64,000 nucleotides of DNA from Plantactinospora sp. BC1 (GTDB taxonomy: Bacteria > Actinomycetota > Actinomycetes > Mycobacteriales > Micromonosporaceae). The stretch spans positions 4,526,001-4,590,000 of the forward strand of contig NZ_CP028158.1 in NCBI RefSeq assembly GCF_003030345.1, written 5' to 3'. How positions within the stretch are numbered: the stretch's first letter is position 1; every line of letters starts with the position of its first letter. Below are positions 8,432 through 17,162 of the stretch, piece by piece. Position numbers and translations under genes: made by a program. The notes under the pieces are model-generated. The model saw nothing but the letters and a program-made list of their open reading frames with translations. It did no database searches and was not told the origin of the DNA.

Positions 8432-8896
8432 TCAGCCGCGTGCCGTCCACACCGGGCTCTCCACGTAGTGGTTGTCGTAGCGGTCCTGGGTCTGGCCAAC
8501 CTCCTGCCAGGTGGCTTCGCCCTGGTGCACCCGGTCGAGGAGCCGGTAGTAGTCGAACCGGGGCTTGCCGGGAGTGAGCACGACGAGGAAGTCGGCGTCC
8601 TGGCCGTCGGCGGGGGCGAAGGCGTGCGGGGTGTGCGGCGGGACGAAGAGCGTGTCTCCCTTGTGCAGGGTGTGCAGTTCGTCGCCGACGAGCATTTCGA
8701 GGGCGCCGTCGAGCACGAAGAACAGCTCGCCGGAGCGGGTGTGCAGGTGCGGCGGGGCGCCGTCGGTGCCGCTCTTGAGCAGGGTGCGGTTGCTGGTCAG
8801 GGTGCCGCCGGTGTGCTCGGGATCGAGTAGCAGCGTGATCACGCTGGCCGGGTCGCTCTCCAGAACCTCGGCTTCGGCTGCGCGTACCAGGGTCAT
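8432..8896 (-). CDS. Cupin-domain protein
   Basis: 154 aa from ATG, with AAGGAGCC just upstream. Single cupin: motif 1 appears as PPHLHTRSGELFFVLDGALEM (two His and a Glu as metal ligands) and motif 2 as GDTLFVPPHTPHAF. The C-terminal third (FDYYRLLDRVHQG) is an added helix pair. Such small cupins are metal-dependent dioxygenases, isomerases or sensors, and no substrate is implied. The gene is divergent from an Rrf2 regulator with dyads in the shared promoter, so it is the likely regulated target. Confidence 0.85.
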   Translation of the reverse strand: MTLVRAAEAEVLESDPASVITLLLDPEHTGGTLTSNRTLLKSGTDGAPPHLHTRSGELFFVLDGALEMLVGDELHTLHKGDTLFVPPHTPHAFAPADGQDADFLVVLTPGKPRFDYYRLLDRVHQGEATWQEVGQTQDRYDNHYVESPVWTARG

Positions 8897-8939
8897 TGTC
8901 GGCTCCTTCGTTGCTTCGCTGATTCCTAGACACTAGATA

Positions 8940-9006
8940 TCCAGAATTGGTCGCGCTAGTGATCATGGCGGGCGTCACAGTTTCTGGACGTGTAAAGTCC
9001 AGAATT
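8940..9006. promoter_or_regulatory. Candidate Rrf2 operator cluster
   Basis: A perfect inverted repeat TTCTGGAC (8982-8989), 7-nt spacer, GTCCAGAA (8997-9004), ends 2 bp before the Rrf2 start codon. The half-site TCCAGAATT occurs again at 8940-8948, nearer the cupin. This arrangement suggests autorepression of the regulator and control of the cupin gene. Confidence 0.7.
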
Positions 9007-9483
9007 ATGCGGACGAGCCAGGGCGTCGAATGGGCCCTCCACACGTGCCTCAACCTGAGCTGGCTGGACGACCCGGTGCCGACCGGTACCCTCGCGGCGT
9101 TCTACGAGCTGCCGCCGGCGTACCTGAACAAGCAGCTCCAAGCCCTGGTCCGGGCCGGGATCCTGACCTCGACCTCGGGGCCGCGCGGAGGCTTCCGGCT
9201 GGCCCGGGCCCCGGAGGCGGTCTCCCTACTGGACATCGTCGCCGCGATCGAGGGCCCGGAGGAGCTGTTCCGGTGCGACCAGATCCTCAGCAAGGGGCCG
9301 GGGGAGCATGCCGGCGTCGACTACCGACAGTCCTGCGCGTTCGCCCAGGCGATGCGTGGCGCGGAGCTGGCCTGGCGACGGGAGTTGGCCGGCAGGACCG
9401 TGGCCGACGTCCGGGCCGACGTCGAGCACGGGCACCCCGAGGCCCCGGCCAACACCCGGGCCAGGATCGCGGAACTGCGCTAG
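9007..9483 (+). CDS. Rrf2-family transcriptional regulator
   Basis: 158 aa. The N-terminal winged helix (SQGVEWALHTCLNL, LPPAYLNKQLQALVRAGIL, TSGPRGGFRLARAPEAVSLLDIV) is characteristic, including the RGGF wing. Two central cysteines (FRCDQ and QSCAF) are ~22 residues apart; iron-sulphur Rrf2 proteins normally have three in this loop, so cluster binding is doubtful. ATG 9007 immediately follows the operator with no clear SD, suggesting a leaderless or very short-leader transcript. Divergent from the cupin gene it probably controls. Confidence 0.9.
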   Translation: MRTSQGVEWALHTCLNLSWLDDPVPTGTLAAFYELPPAYLNKQLQALVRAGILTSTSGPRGGFRLARAPEAVSLLDIVAAIEGPEELFRCDQILSKGPGEHAGVDYRQSCAFAQAMRGAELAWRRELAGRTVADVRADVEHGHPEAPANTRARIAELR

Positions 9484-10014
9484 CGGCAATCCCACGTCGG
9501 CCGTCGTGGCGATCATCTCTGAGCCGGCGATCTCACGTCGGGTGGGTGCGGGGGTGGGACATTCGCCGAGGAGACTGTCGAGCTGCCCCGCTTGCGCGCC
9601 CACCCGCCCGGGCTGTCCGAAGCCCGGTCCCGCCCGCCGGTCGACCCGAACCGCGTCACACCGTCGACAACCCCGGCTGTCGACAACCCCGGCTTCCGTG
9701 CCCCGCCTGTGCACCCAGCTCGACAGTCTCCGCGCCGACCACCCTCGGCTCCCCTACCAGCGAGGCGAGGTTACGGTCAGAGCTGTAACCGGCGAGGTGG
9801 CTCTGCGACAGCTACTCGTCCCGGGTGCTGTCCAAGCGCTCACGACGACGCGCTGCGTACTCCCTGACATCCGCGGCGGACCAGATCCGGCCGACGGTCA
9901 ACGTGTCCAGAGGCGCCGGCGGCCGGCGCTGTGGCCTGCGGATCGACCACGACGTGCCGTGCACCGGGCGGCGGTTGCGGCGGCGGCGGTCGATCTGACG
10001 GCGGCGGTCGCCGG
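9484..10014. other. 531-bp gap with no convincing gene
   Basis: No frame here has a good start, SD and normal composition. The most protein-like stretch is on the minus strand, ~9812-9964 (GTG start at 9964), whose product ends GRIWSAADVREYAARRRERL and could be a small or decayed ORF. The left half has repeated GACAACCCCGGCT units near 9664-9690. Otherwise I see nothing assignable. Confidence 0.4.
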
Positions 10015-11058
10015 TCAGCCGCGTGCGTCGAGCGGGACGTGCAGCTCCAGGTGTGCGGAGAGGGCGCGGAGGAAGTCCGGGGCGTCGAAGACCGCGCCGG
10101 CCGAGGCGACGCCGGTGGTCCTGGTCCGGCCGGTGAGAATCCGGTCGACGGCCTCCACCGCGAGCGGCGCGCTGATCGCGTAGATGTCCTGGCCGGCGGC
10201 GACCACCCGGCGTTCCGTGCCGCCGGAGCGGACGAGGGCGTCGACGACGAAGGTCTGCGCGGAGCGGCCGCGCTCGTCGACGGCGGTCGGTGCCGAGGCG
10301 TCGGGCGCGGCCAGCTCCCTCGCCGCCTTGGCGGTCATGTAGGTGCGCACCTCGGGTACGGCCAGGTGGCTGGGGACGGTGACGATGTCGGCCATCGAGA
10401 ACTCCCCGATCACCTCCTGAGCGCCGAGCGGAGCCGGGAAGGTCCACTCCAGGGTCGGCAGGGCGTCGTCGTGGTATTCCAGCCGTCCGCCGGTGTAGCG
10501 GACCCGCCGGCCACCCCGGCGCTGCCCGGAGATCGTGCCCGAGGCGAGCGTTCCGGCGGTGGGCTGCCAACCGCTCAGGCCGTACGCGATGTGCGCCTCG
10601 TCCGCCGCCGTCCAGTCGCCCATCGCGGTGGTGACCAGCAGGTCGCCGAGGCCGCCGTAGAAGGCCATCGCCGGGACCACCACGAGGTTCGCGGCGCGGG
10701 CCCGCTCGGCGAAGTGCGCGAACGTGTCGGCGTTCGCCTCGATCTCGGCCGCCACGTCGACGTACGGGATGCCGGCGCGCAACGCCGCCTCGACCAGCGG
10801 GCCGGCGGTGCTGGCGAACGGCCCGGCGCAGTTGATCACGGCGGTCGCGCCGTCCAGGGCGCGGTCGAGCGAGGTCGGATCGTCGACCGACGCCTGCCGC
10901 GCCGCCAGCCCCGGTCGGGTCTGCGCCAGGGCCAGCAGCCTCTCCCGGTCGCGCCCGAGGAGCAGCGGGACGTACCCGCGCTCGTGCAACTCGGCGACCA
11001 CGAACCGCCCGGTGTGCCCGTACGCGCCGAAGACCGCCACCTGCCGACCCGATCCCAT
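10015..11058 (-). CDS. Saccharopine dehydrogenase-like NAD(P)-binding protein
   Basis: 347 aa from ATG 11058; 31 further in-frame residues upstream overlap the divergent promoter and do not look coding. The N-terminus is a Rossmann fold, VAVFGAYGHTGRFVVAELHERG (GxxGxxG). The substrate-side motif CAGPFASTAGPLVEAALRAGIPYVD is typical of the Sccpdh_NADP family (trans-acting enoyl reductase / saccharopine dehydrogenase-like). Substrate is unknown, as many actinobacterial members act on lipids or small acids. It is divergent from a GlxA-type regulator 80 bp away, a frequent regulator-target layout. Confidence 0.85.
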   Translation of the reverse strand: MGSGRQVAVFGAYGHTGRFVVAELHERGYVPLLLGRDRERLLALAQTRPGLAARQASVDDPTSLDRALDGATAVINCAGPFASTAGPLVEAALRAGIPYVDVAAEIEANADTFAHFAERARAANLVVVPAMAFYGGLGDLLVTTAMGDWTAADEAHIAYGLSGWQPTAGTLASGTISGQRRGGRRVRYTGGRLEYHDDALPTLEWTFPAPLGAQEVIGEFSMADIVTVPSHLAVPEVRTYMTAKAARELAAPDASAPTAVDERGRSAQTFVVDALVRSGGTERRVVAAGQDIYAISAPLAVEAVDRILTGRTRTTGVASAGAVFDAPDFLRALSAHLELHVPLDARG

Positions 11059-11138
11059 TACCGCTCCCACCAGCCCGAAGTGATCCAGTACGAAGATCCT
11101 GTCCCGGTCGGCCCGACGGTGCCAGTGTCCGGAACGAC

Positions 11139-12107
11139 ATGACCCGTACAATTCCCGACATGAGTTCCTTCCCGCGCTCCGTGGTGGTCGCGGCTACCGA
11201 CGGGATGCTGCACTTCGAGCTGGCCATGGCCTACGAGGTCTTCGGCTCCGCACCGGACGCCCTGCCCGGTCCCTGGTACGACGTCCGGGTGAGCGGCACG
11301 CACCCCGTCCGGGTCGGCCGGTTCCGGCTGGAGCCGGACTGCGGGCTGGACCGGCTGCCGAGCGCCGACACCGTGATCGTCCCGGCCCTGGCCGACGTCG
11401 ACGAGGACCCGCCGGCCGACCTGGTCGCGGCGGTACGGGCGGCACACGAGTCGGGCGCGCGGGTCGTCTCGCTCTGCACCGGCGCCTTCGTACTCGCCGC
11501 CGCCGGCCTGCTGGACGGGCTGCGCGCGACGACGCACTGGGCGCACACCGAGCAACTGGCCGCGCGCTACCCCCGGGTCGAGGTCGACCCGGACGTGCTC
11601 TACGTCGACAACGGCAGCGTGCTCACCTCCGCCGGCAAGGCCGCCGCGATGGATCTCTGCCTGCACCTGGTCCGCCGCGACCACGGCTCGGCGGTCGCCA
11701 ACGTGGTCGCCCGGCGCCTGGTCGTGCCGCCGCACCGGGCCGGTGGTCAGGCCCAGTTCGTCACCACCCCGGTACCGGCCCAGGACGACCATCCGCTGGC
11801 CGAACTGCTCCCCTGGGTGATGCGGCGGCTGGACCAGCCGCTCACCGTGGAGGACCTGGCCCGCCAGGCGAAGATGAGTTCACGCCACCTGGCCCGGCAC
11901 TTCCACGCGGTGACCGGCACCACCCCGCTGCAATGGCTGCTGACCCAGCGGATCCGCCGCGCGCAGGAGCTGCTGGAGACCACGGACGACAGCGTCGACA
12001 CCGTCGCCTCGGCCGCCGGCATGGGCACGGCGACGACGCTGCGCCGCCACTTCCAGCGCACCATCGGCGTACCGCCGGACACCTACCGCCGTACCTTCCG
12101 GGCCTGA
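11139..12107 (+). CDS. GlxA-type AraC regulator with DJ-1/PfpI domain
   Basis: 322 aa from ATG 11139; ATG 11160 is an alternative. Residues ~10-190 are a DJ-1/PfpI-like domain with the nucleophile-elbow segment VVSLCTGAFVLAAAGLL. Residues ~220-320 hold two AraC helix-turn-helix units (MSSRHLARHFHAVTG and MGTATTLRRHFQRTIGVPP). GlxA-like proteins sense small metabolites through the first domain, which is not known to be enzymatic. It is divergent from the saccharopine-dehydrogenase-like gene, the likely target. Confidence 0.9.
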   Translation: MTRTIPDMSSFPRSVVVAATDGMLHFELAMAYEVFGSAPDALPGPWYDVRVSGTHPVRVGRFRLEPDCGLDRLPSADTVIVPALADVDEDPPADLVAAVRAAHESGARVVSLCTGAFVLAAAGLLDGLRATTHWAHTEQLAARYPRVEVDPDVLYVDNGSVLTSAGKAAAMDLCLHLVRRDHGSAVANVVARRLVVPPHRAGGQAQFVTTPVPAQDDHPLAELLPWVMRRLDQPLTVEDLARQAKMSSRHLARHFHAVTGTTPLQWLLTQRIRRAQELLETTDDSVDTVASAAGMGTATTLRRHFQRTIGVPPDTYRRTFRA

Positions 12108-12146
12108 GGCGCGGCACGCCGTGGAACCCGCCCGGCCCGACGGGAG

Positions 12147-12353
12147 TCAGCGGTCGCGGGGATCGTCGTTGTACCGCTCACCGCTGGACGGCATGCCCAC
12201 CGCGTCGCGGGGCGGCGTCCGGCGCGGGTCGTCGAGCGACCTCGCCTTGGCCGCCTCGTCCGCCCACTCGCTCCGGTCGGGATTCTGCTGCTGTCCCGCC
12301 TCGTCGGCGCGGGCCGGGCCGGACTTCGCCTTGCCGGATTTCTGGCGGGCCAT
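12147..12353 (-). CDS. Small hydrophilic protein
   Basis: 68 aa, starting MARQKSGKAKSGPARADEAG, rich in charged residues, Gln and Asn, with no hydrophobic core; probably disordered. ATG 12353 has GAGGGA upstream. A longer in-frame reading to 12488 is not preferred. I recognise no family. Its end faces the GlxA-type gene 40 bp away. Confidence 0.55.
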   Translation of the reverse strand: MARQKSGKAKSGPARADEAGQQQNPDRSEWADEAAKARSLDDPRRTPPRDAVGMPSSGERYNDDPRDR

Positions 12354-12583
12354 GACGTCCCTCACGTTCCTCTGCCGGTCGGCGTGAGCGCCGGCCCGGT
12401 ACCTGGTCGGACGATCCGGCCTTCCCCGACTGGGTACCGGCAAACCCGGCCACCGCAGCGGCTCCCGGCGCGTGGTTGAGCCCGGCACCGCCGGGTAAGG
12501 CCGACAAAGGCGGCGGGACGGCGGCGGGACGGCACGACCGACACCGGCAAGCCGCGCCGGGAAGAGGCAGGGGAGGCAGCCGG

Positions 12584-13240
12584 ATGGACATCCGGACCAG
12601 CGACACCACGATTCCGGCCGGCGAGGTACGACTGACCGGCGACCTGGTCGTGCCCGCCGACGCGCGCGGGATCATCCTGTTCGCGCACGGCAGCGGCAGC
12701 TCCCGGCACAGCCCGCGCAACCGGATGGTGGCCGAGGCGCTCAACCGGTACGCCCTGGCGACCGTGCTGGTCGACCTGCTGACCCGGGAGGAGGAGGCGG
12801 TCGACGACCGTACCGGGGCGCTGCGCTTCGACATCGGCCTGCTCACCGGCCGGCTCGTCAGCATCGTCGACTGGCTGGCGACCGGCGAACCGGCCGGGCG
12901 GCTCCCGATCGGCCTCTTCGGGGCGAGTACCGGAGCCGCCGCCGCGCTCTCCGCCGCCGCCCAGCGCCCCGACCAGGTGTACGCGGTCGTCTCCCGGGGC
13001 GGCCGACCCGACCTGGCCGGCGCCGACCTGCCACGGGTACGCGCCGACACCCTGCTGCTGGTCGGCGGGCTGGACGACGAGGTGCTGCGGCTCAACAACC
13101 AGGCGCTGGCCGAACTCGACAGCGGCGCGGAGCTGCGGGTGGTACCCGGTGCCAGCCACCTCTTCGAGGAGCCCGGCACGCTGGACCGGGTGGCCCGGGA
13201 CGCGGCGGAGTGGTTCGTCGACCACCTGCCGCCCAGCTGA
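12584..13240 (+). CDS. Alpha/beta hydrolase (dienelactone-hydrolase-like)
   Basis: 218 aa; ATG with GGGGAGG 7 nt upstream. Strand and oxyanion segment IILFAHGSGSSRHSPRN, nucleophile elbow GLFGASTGAAAAL (Ser of GxSxG), acid GGLDDEV, and catalytic His in PGASHLFEEPG give a full Ser-Asp-His triad in the expected order. Short length and lack of a lid domain match the small hydrolase group near dienelactone hydrolases. Physiological substrate unknown. It stands alone, 96 bp before the next gene on the same strand. Confidence 0.88.
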   Translation: MDIRTSDTTIPAGEVRLTGDLVVPADARGIILFAHGSGSSRHSPRNRMVAEALNRYALATVLVDLLTREEEAVDDRTGALRFDIGLLTGRLVSIVDWLATGEPAGRLPIGLFGASTGAAAALSAAAQRPDQVYAVVSRGGRPDLAGADLPRVRADTLLLVGGLDDEVLRLNNQALAELDSGAELRVVPGASHLFEEPGTLDRVARDAAEWFVDHLPPS

Positions 13241-13336
13241 CCCTCCCGCCGGGCTGACCGGGCTGACCGGGCTCACCGTCCCGCCGGGCCGCGACCCGGA
13301 CCCGGCGGGCGTGCACCGGTTTTCCATACTCGAAGG

Positions 13337-14053
13337 ATGACGGCGGTGCCCCGCGACCTGAGTACGACGGACCTCGGCTACCTCAACGGTGGTGCCTGGG
13401 GCGCCGTCCGGGCCGGACTGGTGACGCTGCACGGCCGGGGCGGTGTGACGGCCGCCCGGCCCGGCGGGCTCAGCCGGACCGGCGGCCTGCCGGCGTACGC
13501 GGAGCCGCTGGAACGGGCCCTGTTCGGTGCGCTGTACGGCACGATGTCGCCCCGGGAGGTGGCCAGCCGGCGGCGGGTCCGGCAGGCCCTGGCCGAGCAG
13601 CGGGAAGGTCTGATCGGGCTGGGACTGCTCCGCCCGGCATGGCGCCGGTTGCTCCTGCCGGCCACGCTGGTGCTCGTGCTGCCGCTGCTGGTGGCCCGGC
13701 TGGTCGCGGCCGACCTGCTCGGCGTCGGCGTCGGCCTGCTGGTGGTGCTGGCGTTCGTCGGGATGGCCGGCTGGTTCCTGCCCCGGCGCACCCTCTCCGG
13801 CGAGCGCACCCTGCGCGACGCCCGGCGCCGGCATCCCCTTCCGACCGGCCCGGACGGCGTACCGGCCGACCACCCCGCCGGGCTCGACCCGGGGCTGGCG
13901 GTGGCGCTCTACGGCACCGCCGGGGTACTGCCGGCGGTGCGGCAGTTCGTCCGGGACAGCGGGCTGCTCGACGGCGGTACCTGGTCTCGGCTCCTCGGCG
14001 ACTCCACACTCGACGGCTCGATGCCGGCCGGCGGAGCCACCGGGCACGCCTGA
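13337..14053 (+). CDS. TIGR04222-like membrane protein
   Basis: 238 aa. It starts with the LGYLNGGAWGAVRAGLVTLHGRGGV segment typical of TIGR04222 proteins, then a helical region with ERALFGALYG and two adjacent transmembrane helices at ~108-155. A cytoplasmic-type charged region (RTLSGERTLRDARRRHP) and a hydrophobic C-terminal stretch follow. TIGR04222 members are actinobacterial membrane proteins of unknown function. The family call is from memory of the N-terminal pattern. Confidence 0.75.
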   Translation: MTAVPRDLSTTDLGYLNGGAWGAVRAGLVTLHGRGGVTAARPGGLSRTGGLPAYAEPLERALFGALYGTMSPREVASRRRVRQALAEQREGLIGLGLLRPAWRRLLLPATLVLVLPLLVARLVAADLLGVGVGLLVVLAFVGMAGWFLPRRTLSGERTLRDARRRHPLPTGPDGVPADHPAGLDPGLAVALYGTAGVLPAVRQFVRDSGLLDGGTWSRLLGDSTLDGSMPAGGATGHA

Positions 14054-14127
14054 GGCGACCCGTGCCCGGAGCACACCGCGCCCGGCCCCGGAGTGGCCCC
14101 CGCCGGCCCGGAGTTGCCCCCGGCCGG

Positions 14128-14955
14128 TCAGCCCAGCCGGGGCGCGGGCTGGCCGGTCAGCTCGGAGCGGGTCGCGGCGGGCCGCTGCGCCGGCTCGGTG
14201 GGCAGCACCGGGAAGCCGTCGGTGCGGTAACACAGCTCGTCGGAGGTGATGATGCCGACCTCGTGTTCCGGCAGCTCGGCCAGCCAGCGCAGCCCGGCCT
14301 GACCCATCGCCACCCCGGCCGTCGCGTACGCGTCGGTGCGGCCGAGGTCCGTGCCGACCACGGTGACCGAGGTCAGCTCGGTGGCCGGGGCACCCCGGTA
14401 CGGGTCGATCACGTGGAAACCGCGCTCGTACGTGCCGGAGGTGGCGATCGCGAAGTCGTTACCGCCGAGCACCCAGCAGATCTTGTCCTCCTGCCACGGG
14501 TGCCGGATGCCGATCCGCCACGGTTCGCCGGGTCGGGGGCCGCCCCGGGCCCGGATGTCCCCGCCCGCGTTGATCCAGTGCGAGCGGCAGCCCGCCGCCA
14601 GCAGCCGGTCCGAGGCCACCTGCACCGACCAGCCCTTGACGTAGCCGGACGGGTCGAAGCGGCCGGTCGCGTACGCGTCGAAGTAGCCGTCCGTCTCCCG
14701 CCACAGGTCGGCGCAGGTCTCGACCACCAGCCGCAGGTCGGCGGAGCAGTCCTGGATGGAGAGTTCGCCCCGGTCGAAGCGGTTGACCTCGCTCTGCTCC
14801 TTGTAGGTGCTGAACCGCTCGTCGACCTCGCGGAACCAGTCGAACGTCTGCTCGGCCAGCGCCTCCAGGCGCCGGGCCGGCAGCGGATCGGTGAGCTGCA
14901 CGCTGATCGGCGTACCCATGATCTGCTCGACCCGGCGCAGCCCGGTGGTGCCCAT
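14128..14955 (-). CDS. apbE: FAD:protein FMN transferase (ApbE/flavin transferase)
   Basis: 275 aa. ApbE features: MGTPISVQL at the start, FSTYKEQSEVNRFDRGE (the Ser-Glu region contacting FAD), DGYFDAYATGRFDPSGYVKGW, INAGGDIRARG, and ATSGTYERGFHVIDP with the metal site downstream (TDAYATAGVAMG). It attaches FMN from FAD to Thr in exported proteins carrying the S/T-G-A-S/T-x-T motif. The preceding gene, whose stop is 5 nt upstream, encodes just such an acceptor. There is no lipobox or signal peptide, so this copy appears cytoplasmic or needs another export route. Confidence 0.92.
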   Translation of the reverse strand: MGTTGLRRVEQIMGTPISVQLTDPLPARRLEALAEQTFDWFREVDERFSTYKEQSEVNRFDRGELSIQDCSADLRLVVETCADLWRETDGYFDAYATGRFDPSGYVKGWSVQVASDRLLAAGCRSHWINAGGDIRARGGPRPGEPWRIGIRHPWQEDKICWVLGGNDFAIATSGTYERGFHVIDPYRGAPATELTSVTVVGTDLGRTDAYATAGVAMGQAGLRWLAELPEHEVGIITSDELCYRTDGFPVLPTEPAQRPAATRSELTGQPAPRLG

Positions 14956-14960
14956 CGGAG

Positions 14961-15464
14961 TCAGGCCTTCGCCTTGTCGAGCGCCGACTGGAGGGACGCC
15001 TTGTAGGCCGCGCTGGTCAGGCTCGCCCCGGAGACCGTGTTCACCTTGCTGGCGCTGGTGGCGGCGAGCGACTGCTGGCGCAGCTTCGGGATCGCGCCCT
15101 CGTTGATGCTGGCGCTGGTCGGGTCCTCGTCGGGATAGGTCGCGTCCGCGCCGGTGACCTTGCCACCGGAGACCTTGATGGTCACCTTGATGGCGCCGTA
15201 GTCGTAGTTGGCGGTCGCACCGACGAAGGTGCCGTCCTTCAGCCCGCCGGCCGGCGCCTTGGCCGGCGGCTTCTTGGCCGGCGGCGCGGTGGTCTTCTTC
15301 CCGGCCGGCGCCTTGCCGCCCGGCGTCGGGCTGGCGGTCGCGTCGCCGGTCTCCTCCTCCAGCGCCACCTGGGCGGGGTCGTCGGTCGAGGTGCCGAGCT
15401 TGGCACCGATCAGCAGGGTGGCGCCGATGGCGGTGCCGAGGACGGCGAAGGCGGCGCGACGCAC
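14961..15464 (-). CDS. Exported FMN-binding domain protein, acceptor for ApbE
   Basis: 167 aa. N-terminal signal or anchor helix (~1-22), then an Ala/Pro/Lys linker to ~74. The FMN-binding domain (~75-167) has DGTFVGATANYDYGAIKVTIKV and ends with SGASLT at 145-150, which fits the flavinylation motif; Thr150 is the predicted covalent FMN site. It should sit outside the membrane and pass electrons. It lies between the ferric-reductase-like membrane protein (upstream, 54 bp) and ApbE (downstream), so the three form one functional unit. Confidence 0.92.
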   Translation of the reverse strand: MRRAAFAVLGTAIGATLLIGAKLGTSTDDPAQVALEEETGDATASPTPGGKAPAGKKTTAPPAKKPPAKAPAGGLKDGTFVGATANYDYGAIKVTIKVSGGKVTGADATYPDEDPTSASINEGAIPKLRQQSLAATSASKVNTVSGASLTSAAYKASLQSALDKAKA

Positions 15465-15518
15465 GGGATGTACCTCCGTTGGGGGTGGAAGTCCGAGGGA
15501 TCGGAATTCTCCGGGGGA

Positions 15519-17162
15519 TCAGAATTCGAACGGGTCGAGGTGGATCTGCCGGCGCGGTACCCGGAGCTTGCGCATCGTCCGCATCGAGACGTCGACCAGG
15601 CCGGGCGGTCCGCAGAGGTAGACGTCCCGACGGCGTACGTCCGGCACCAGCTCGCGCATGCCCTTGGCGGTGAAGAGGTGCCGGGGCGCCGGGTCCTCGC
15701 GCGAACCGATCACGTACCAGACCTGGGCGTTGCGGGACCGGGCCAGGAAGTCCAGCTCGTCGCGGAAGAGCAGCTCCTCCTCGCTGCGGGAGCGGTAGAT
15801 CACCACCGTCTGCTCGGGCAGGTCCTCCAGCAGCGCCCGGATCGGCGCGATGCCGCTGCCACCGGCGATGAGCAGGGCCCGGGGCCGGATCGCCCGGTCC
15901 GCGGTGAAGACCCCGGACGGCCCCTCGGCGAAGATCCGGGTGCCCGGCTCCAGGTACTGCAGCGACTCGGTGTGGTCGCCGACCACCTTGACGGTCAACC
16001 GCAGCCACTGCTCGTTCGGCGCGGCCGAGAGCGAGAACGGGTGCGCCTGCCACCAGCAGCCCTTGGTGAGGAACCGCCACCGGAAGTACTGCCCGGCCCG
16101 GGCGTCCAGCTCGTCGAGGCGGTTGCCGGAGATGTAGATCGAGACCATCTCGAACGCCTCCGGCACCACGTCCTCGACCCGCAGCCGGTGCCGCAGGTTG
16201 AACGCGATCGGGGAGATGATCCGTCCCCAGAGGACACAGGCGATGACGAAGACGTAGAGCCCGGCCCAGAAGTACTGCCCGAAGCCGGGCTTGGACAGCT
16301 CCTGCCCGGCGGCGAACTGGTGGCCGTAGCTGAACAGCAGCACCAGGTAGGTGCTCAGGTGCAGGTAGTACCAGAGTTCGTAGTTCATCATCCGGCGGAT
16401 CGCCCGGATGGCGAGCAGCGCGATGCCGACCAGGATGCCGGTGGCCACCGTCGCGCTGATCATGTCTTCGTACGTGCTCAGCAGCGACCAGGTGCCCTCG
16501 ACGATCGGGGTGTTGGTGAGCTTGCTGTAGCCGACCGCGATCAGCCCGGCGTGCGCCAGGATGGCGAGCAGCAGGAAGGCGCCCAGCTCCCGGTGCCAGA
16601 TCAGCAGCGAGTGCGCCCCGATCCAGCGTTCCAGCCAGCGTACCCGGCTCATCAGCAGCACCTGGGCGAGCAGCAGGAACCCGCCGACCATGCCGGTGAG
16701 CCGGCCACCGGCGATCAGGATGTCGGCGGTGGTCCGGATCGACCCGGCCGGGGTGTTCAGCCACCACAGCTCGACGCTGGTGGCCAGCGCCGACCAGAAG
16801 ACGATGTGGAAGAAGAGCCGGCCACTGCGGTCGTACGGCTCGACCTCGGCGGTCTCCCGGTGCCGGGCCGCCTCCGCCGCCCCGCTGATCGGGTTGGGCC
16901 GGTACGCCGGTGCCTCCTCGGCGTACGACCACGGCTCGCGGCCACGCGTCGCAGCCGGTTCACGGCCACGGGTCGGAGACGTCCAGTCGCCCTCGGAACG
17001 GGTCGGCTCCGCCGGGGTGTACCGCTCGAACTCGTCGTACGGTTCGCGGTCGCGCCCACGGGGTGGCCGGTCGTAGGGGTCCTCGGACGGCACCCGGGGC
17101 AGCAGGCCGGTCACCCATTCGGTGAGCGGCTCGGCCGTTTCGACATCCCGACGACGAGTCAC
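15519..17162 (-). CDS. Ferric-reductase-like transmembrane oxidoreductase (haem b/FAD/NAD)
   Basis: 547 aa from GTG 17162, chosen because TACATA lies 6 nt before it (leaderless geometry); no SD is seen. Residues ~1-105 are hydrophilic, rich in Arg/Glu/Pro. About six helices follow, with paired His for haem (IWHRELGAFLLLAILAHAG and WYYLHLSTYLVLLFSYGHQ). Then come the FAD segment HPFSLSAAP, NAD(P) segment AGGSGIAPIRALL, and C-terminal LCGPPGLVD. It should move electrons from NAD(P)H through FAD and haem across the membrane, probably to the flavinylated partner encoded next. Alternative downstream GTG starts exist. Confidence 0.88.
   Translation of the reverse strand: MTRRRDVETAEPLTEWVTGLLPRVPSEDPYDRPPRGRDREPYDEFERYTPAEPTRSEGDWTSPTRGREPAATRGREPWSYAEEAPAYRPNPISGAAEAARHRETAEVEPYDRSGRLFFHIVFWSALATSVELWWLNTPAGSIRTTADILIAGGRLTGMVGGFLLLAQVLLMSRVRWLERWIGAHSLLIWHRELGAFLLLAILAHAGLIAVGYSKLTNTPIVEGTWSLLSTYEDMISATVATGILVGIALLAIRAIRRMMNYELWYYLHLSTYLVLLFSYGHQFAAGQELSKPGFGQYFWAGLYVFVIACVLWGRIISPIAFNLRHRLRVEDVVPEAFEMVSIYISGNRLDELDARAGQYFRWRFLTKGCWWQAHPFSLSAAPNEQWLRLTVKVVGDHTESLQYLEPGTRIFAEGPSGVFTADRAIRPRALLIAGGSGIAPIRALLEDLPEQTVVIYRSRSEEELLFRDELDFLARSRNAQVWYVIGSREDPAPRHLFTAKGMRELVPDVRRRDVYLCGPPGLVDVSMRTMRKLRVPRRQIHLDPFEF

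Noticed and set aside
10700-11151. Longer start (11151) for the saccharopine-dehydrogenase-like gene
   Set aside because: The extra 31 residues overlap the divergent GlxA start region and lack family-like sequence; ATG 11058 places the Rossmann strand at the N-terminus.
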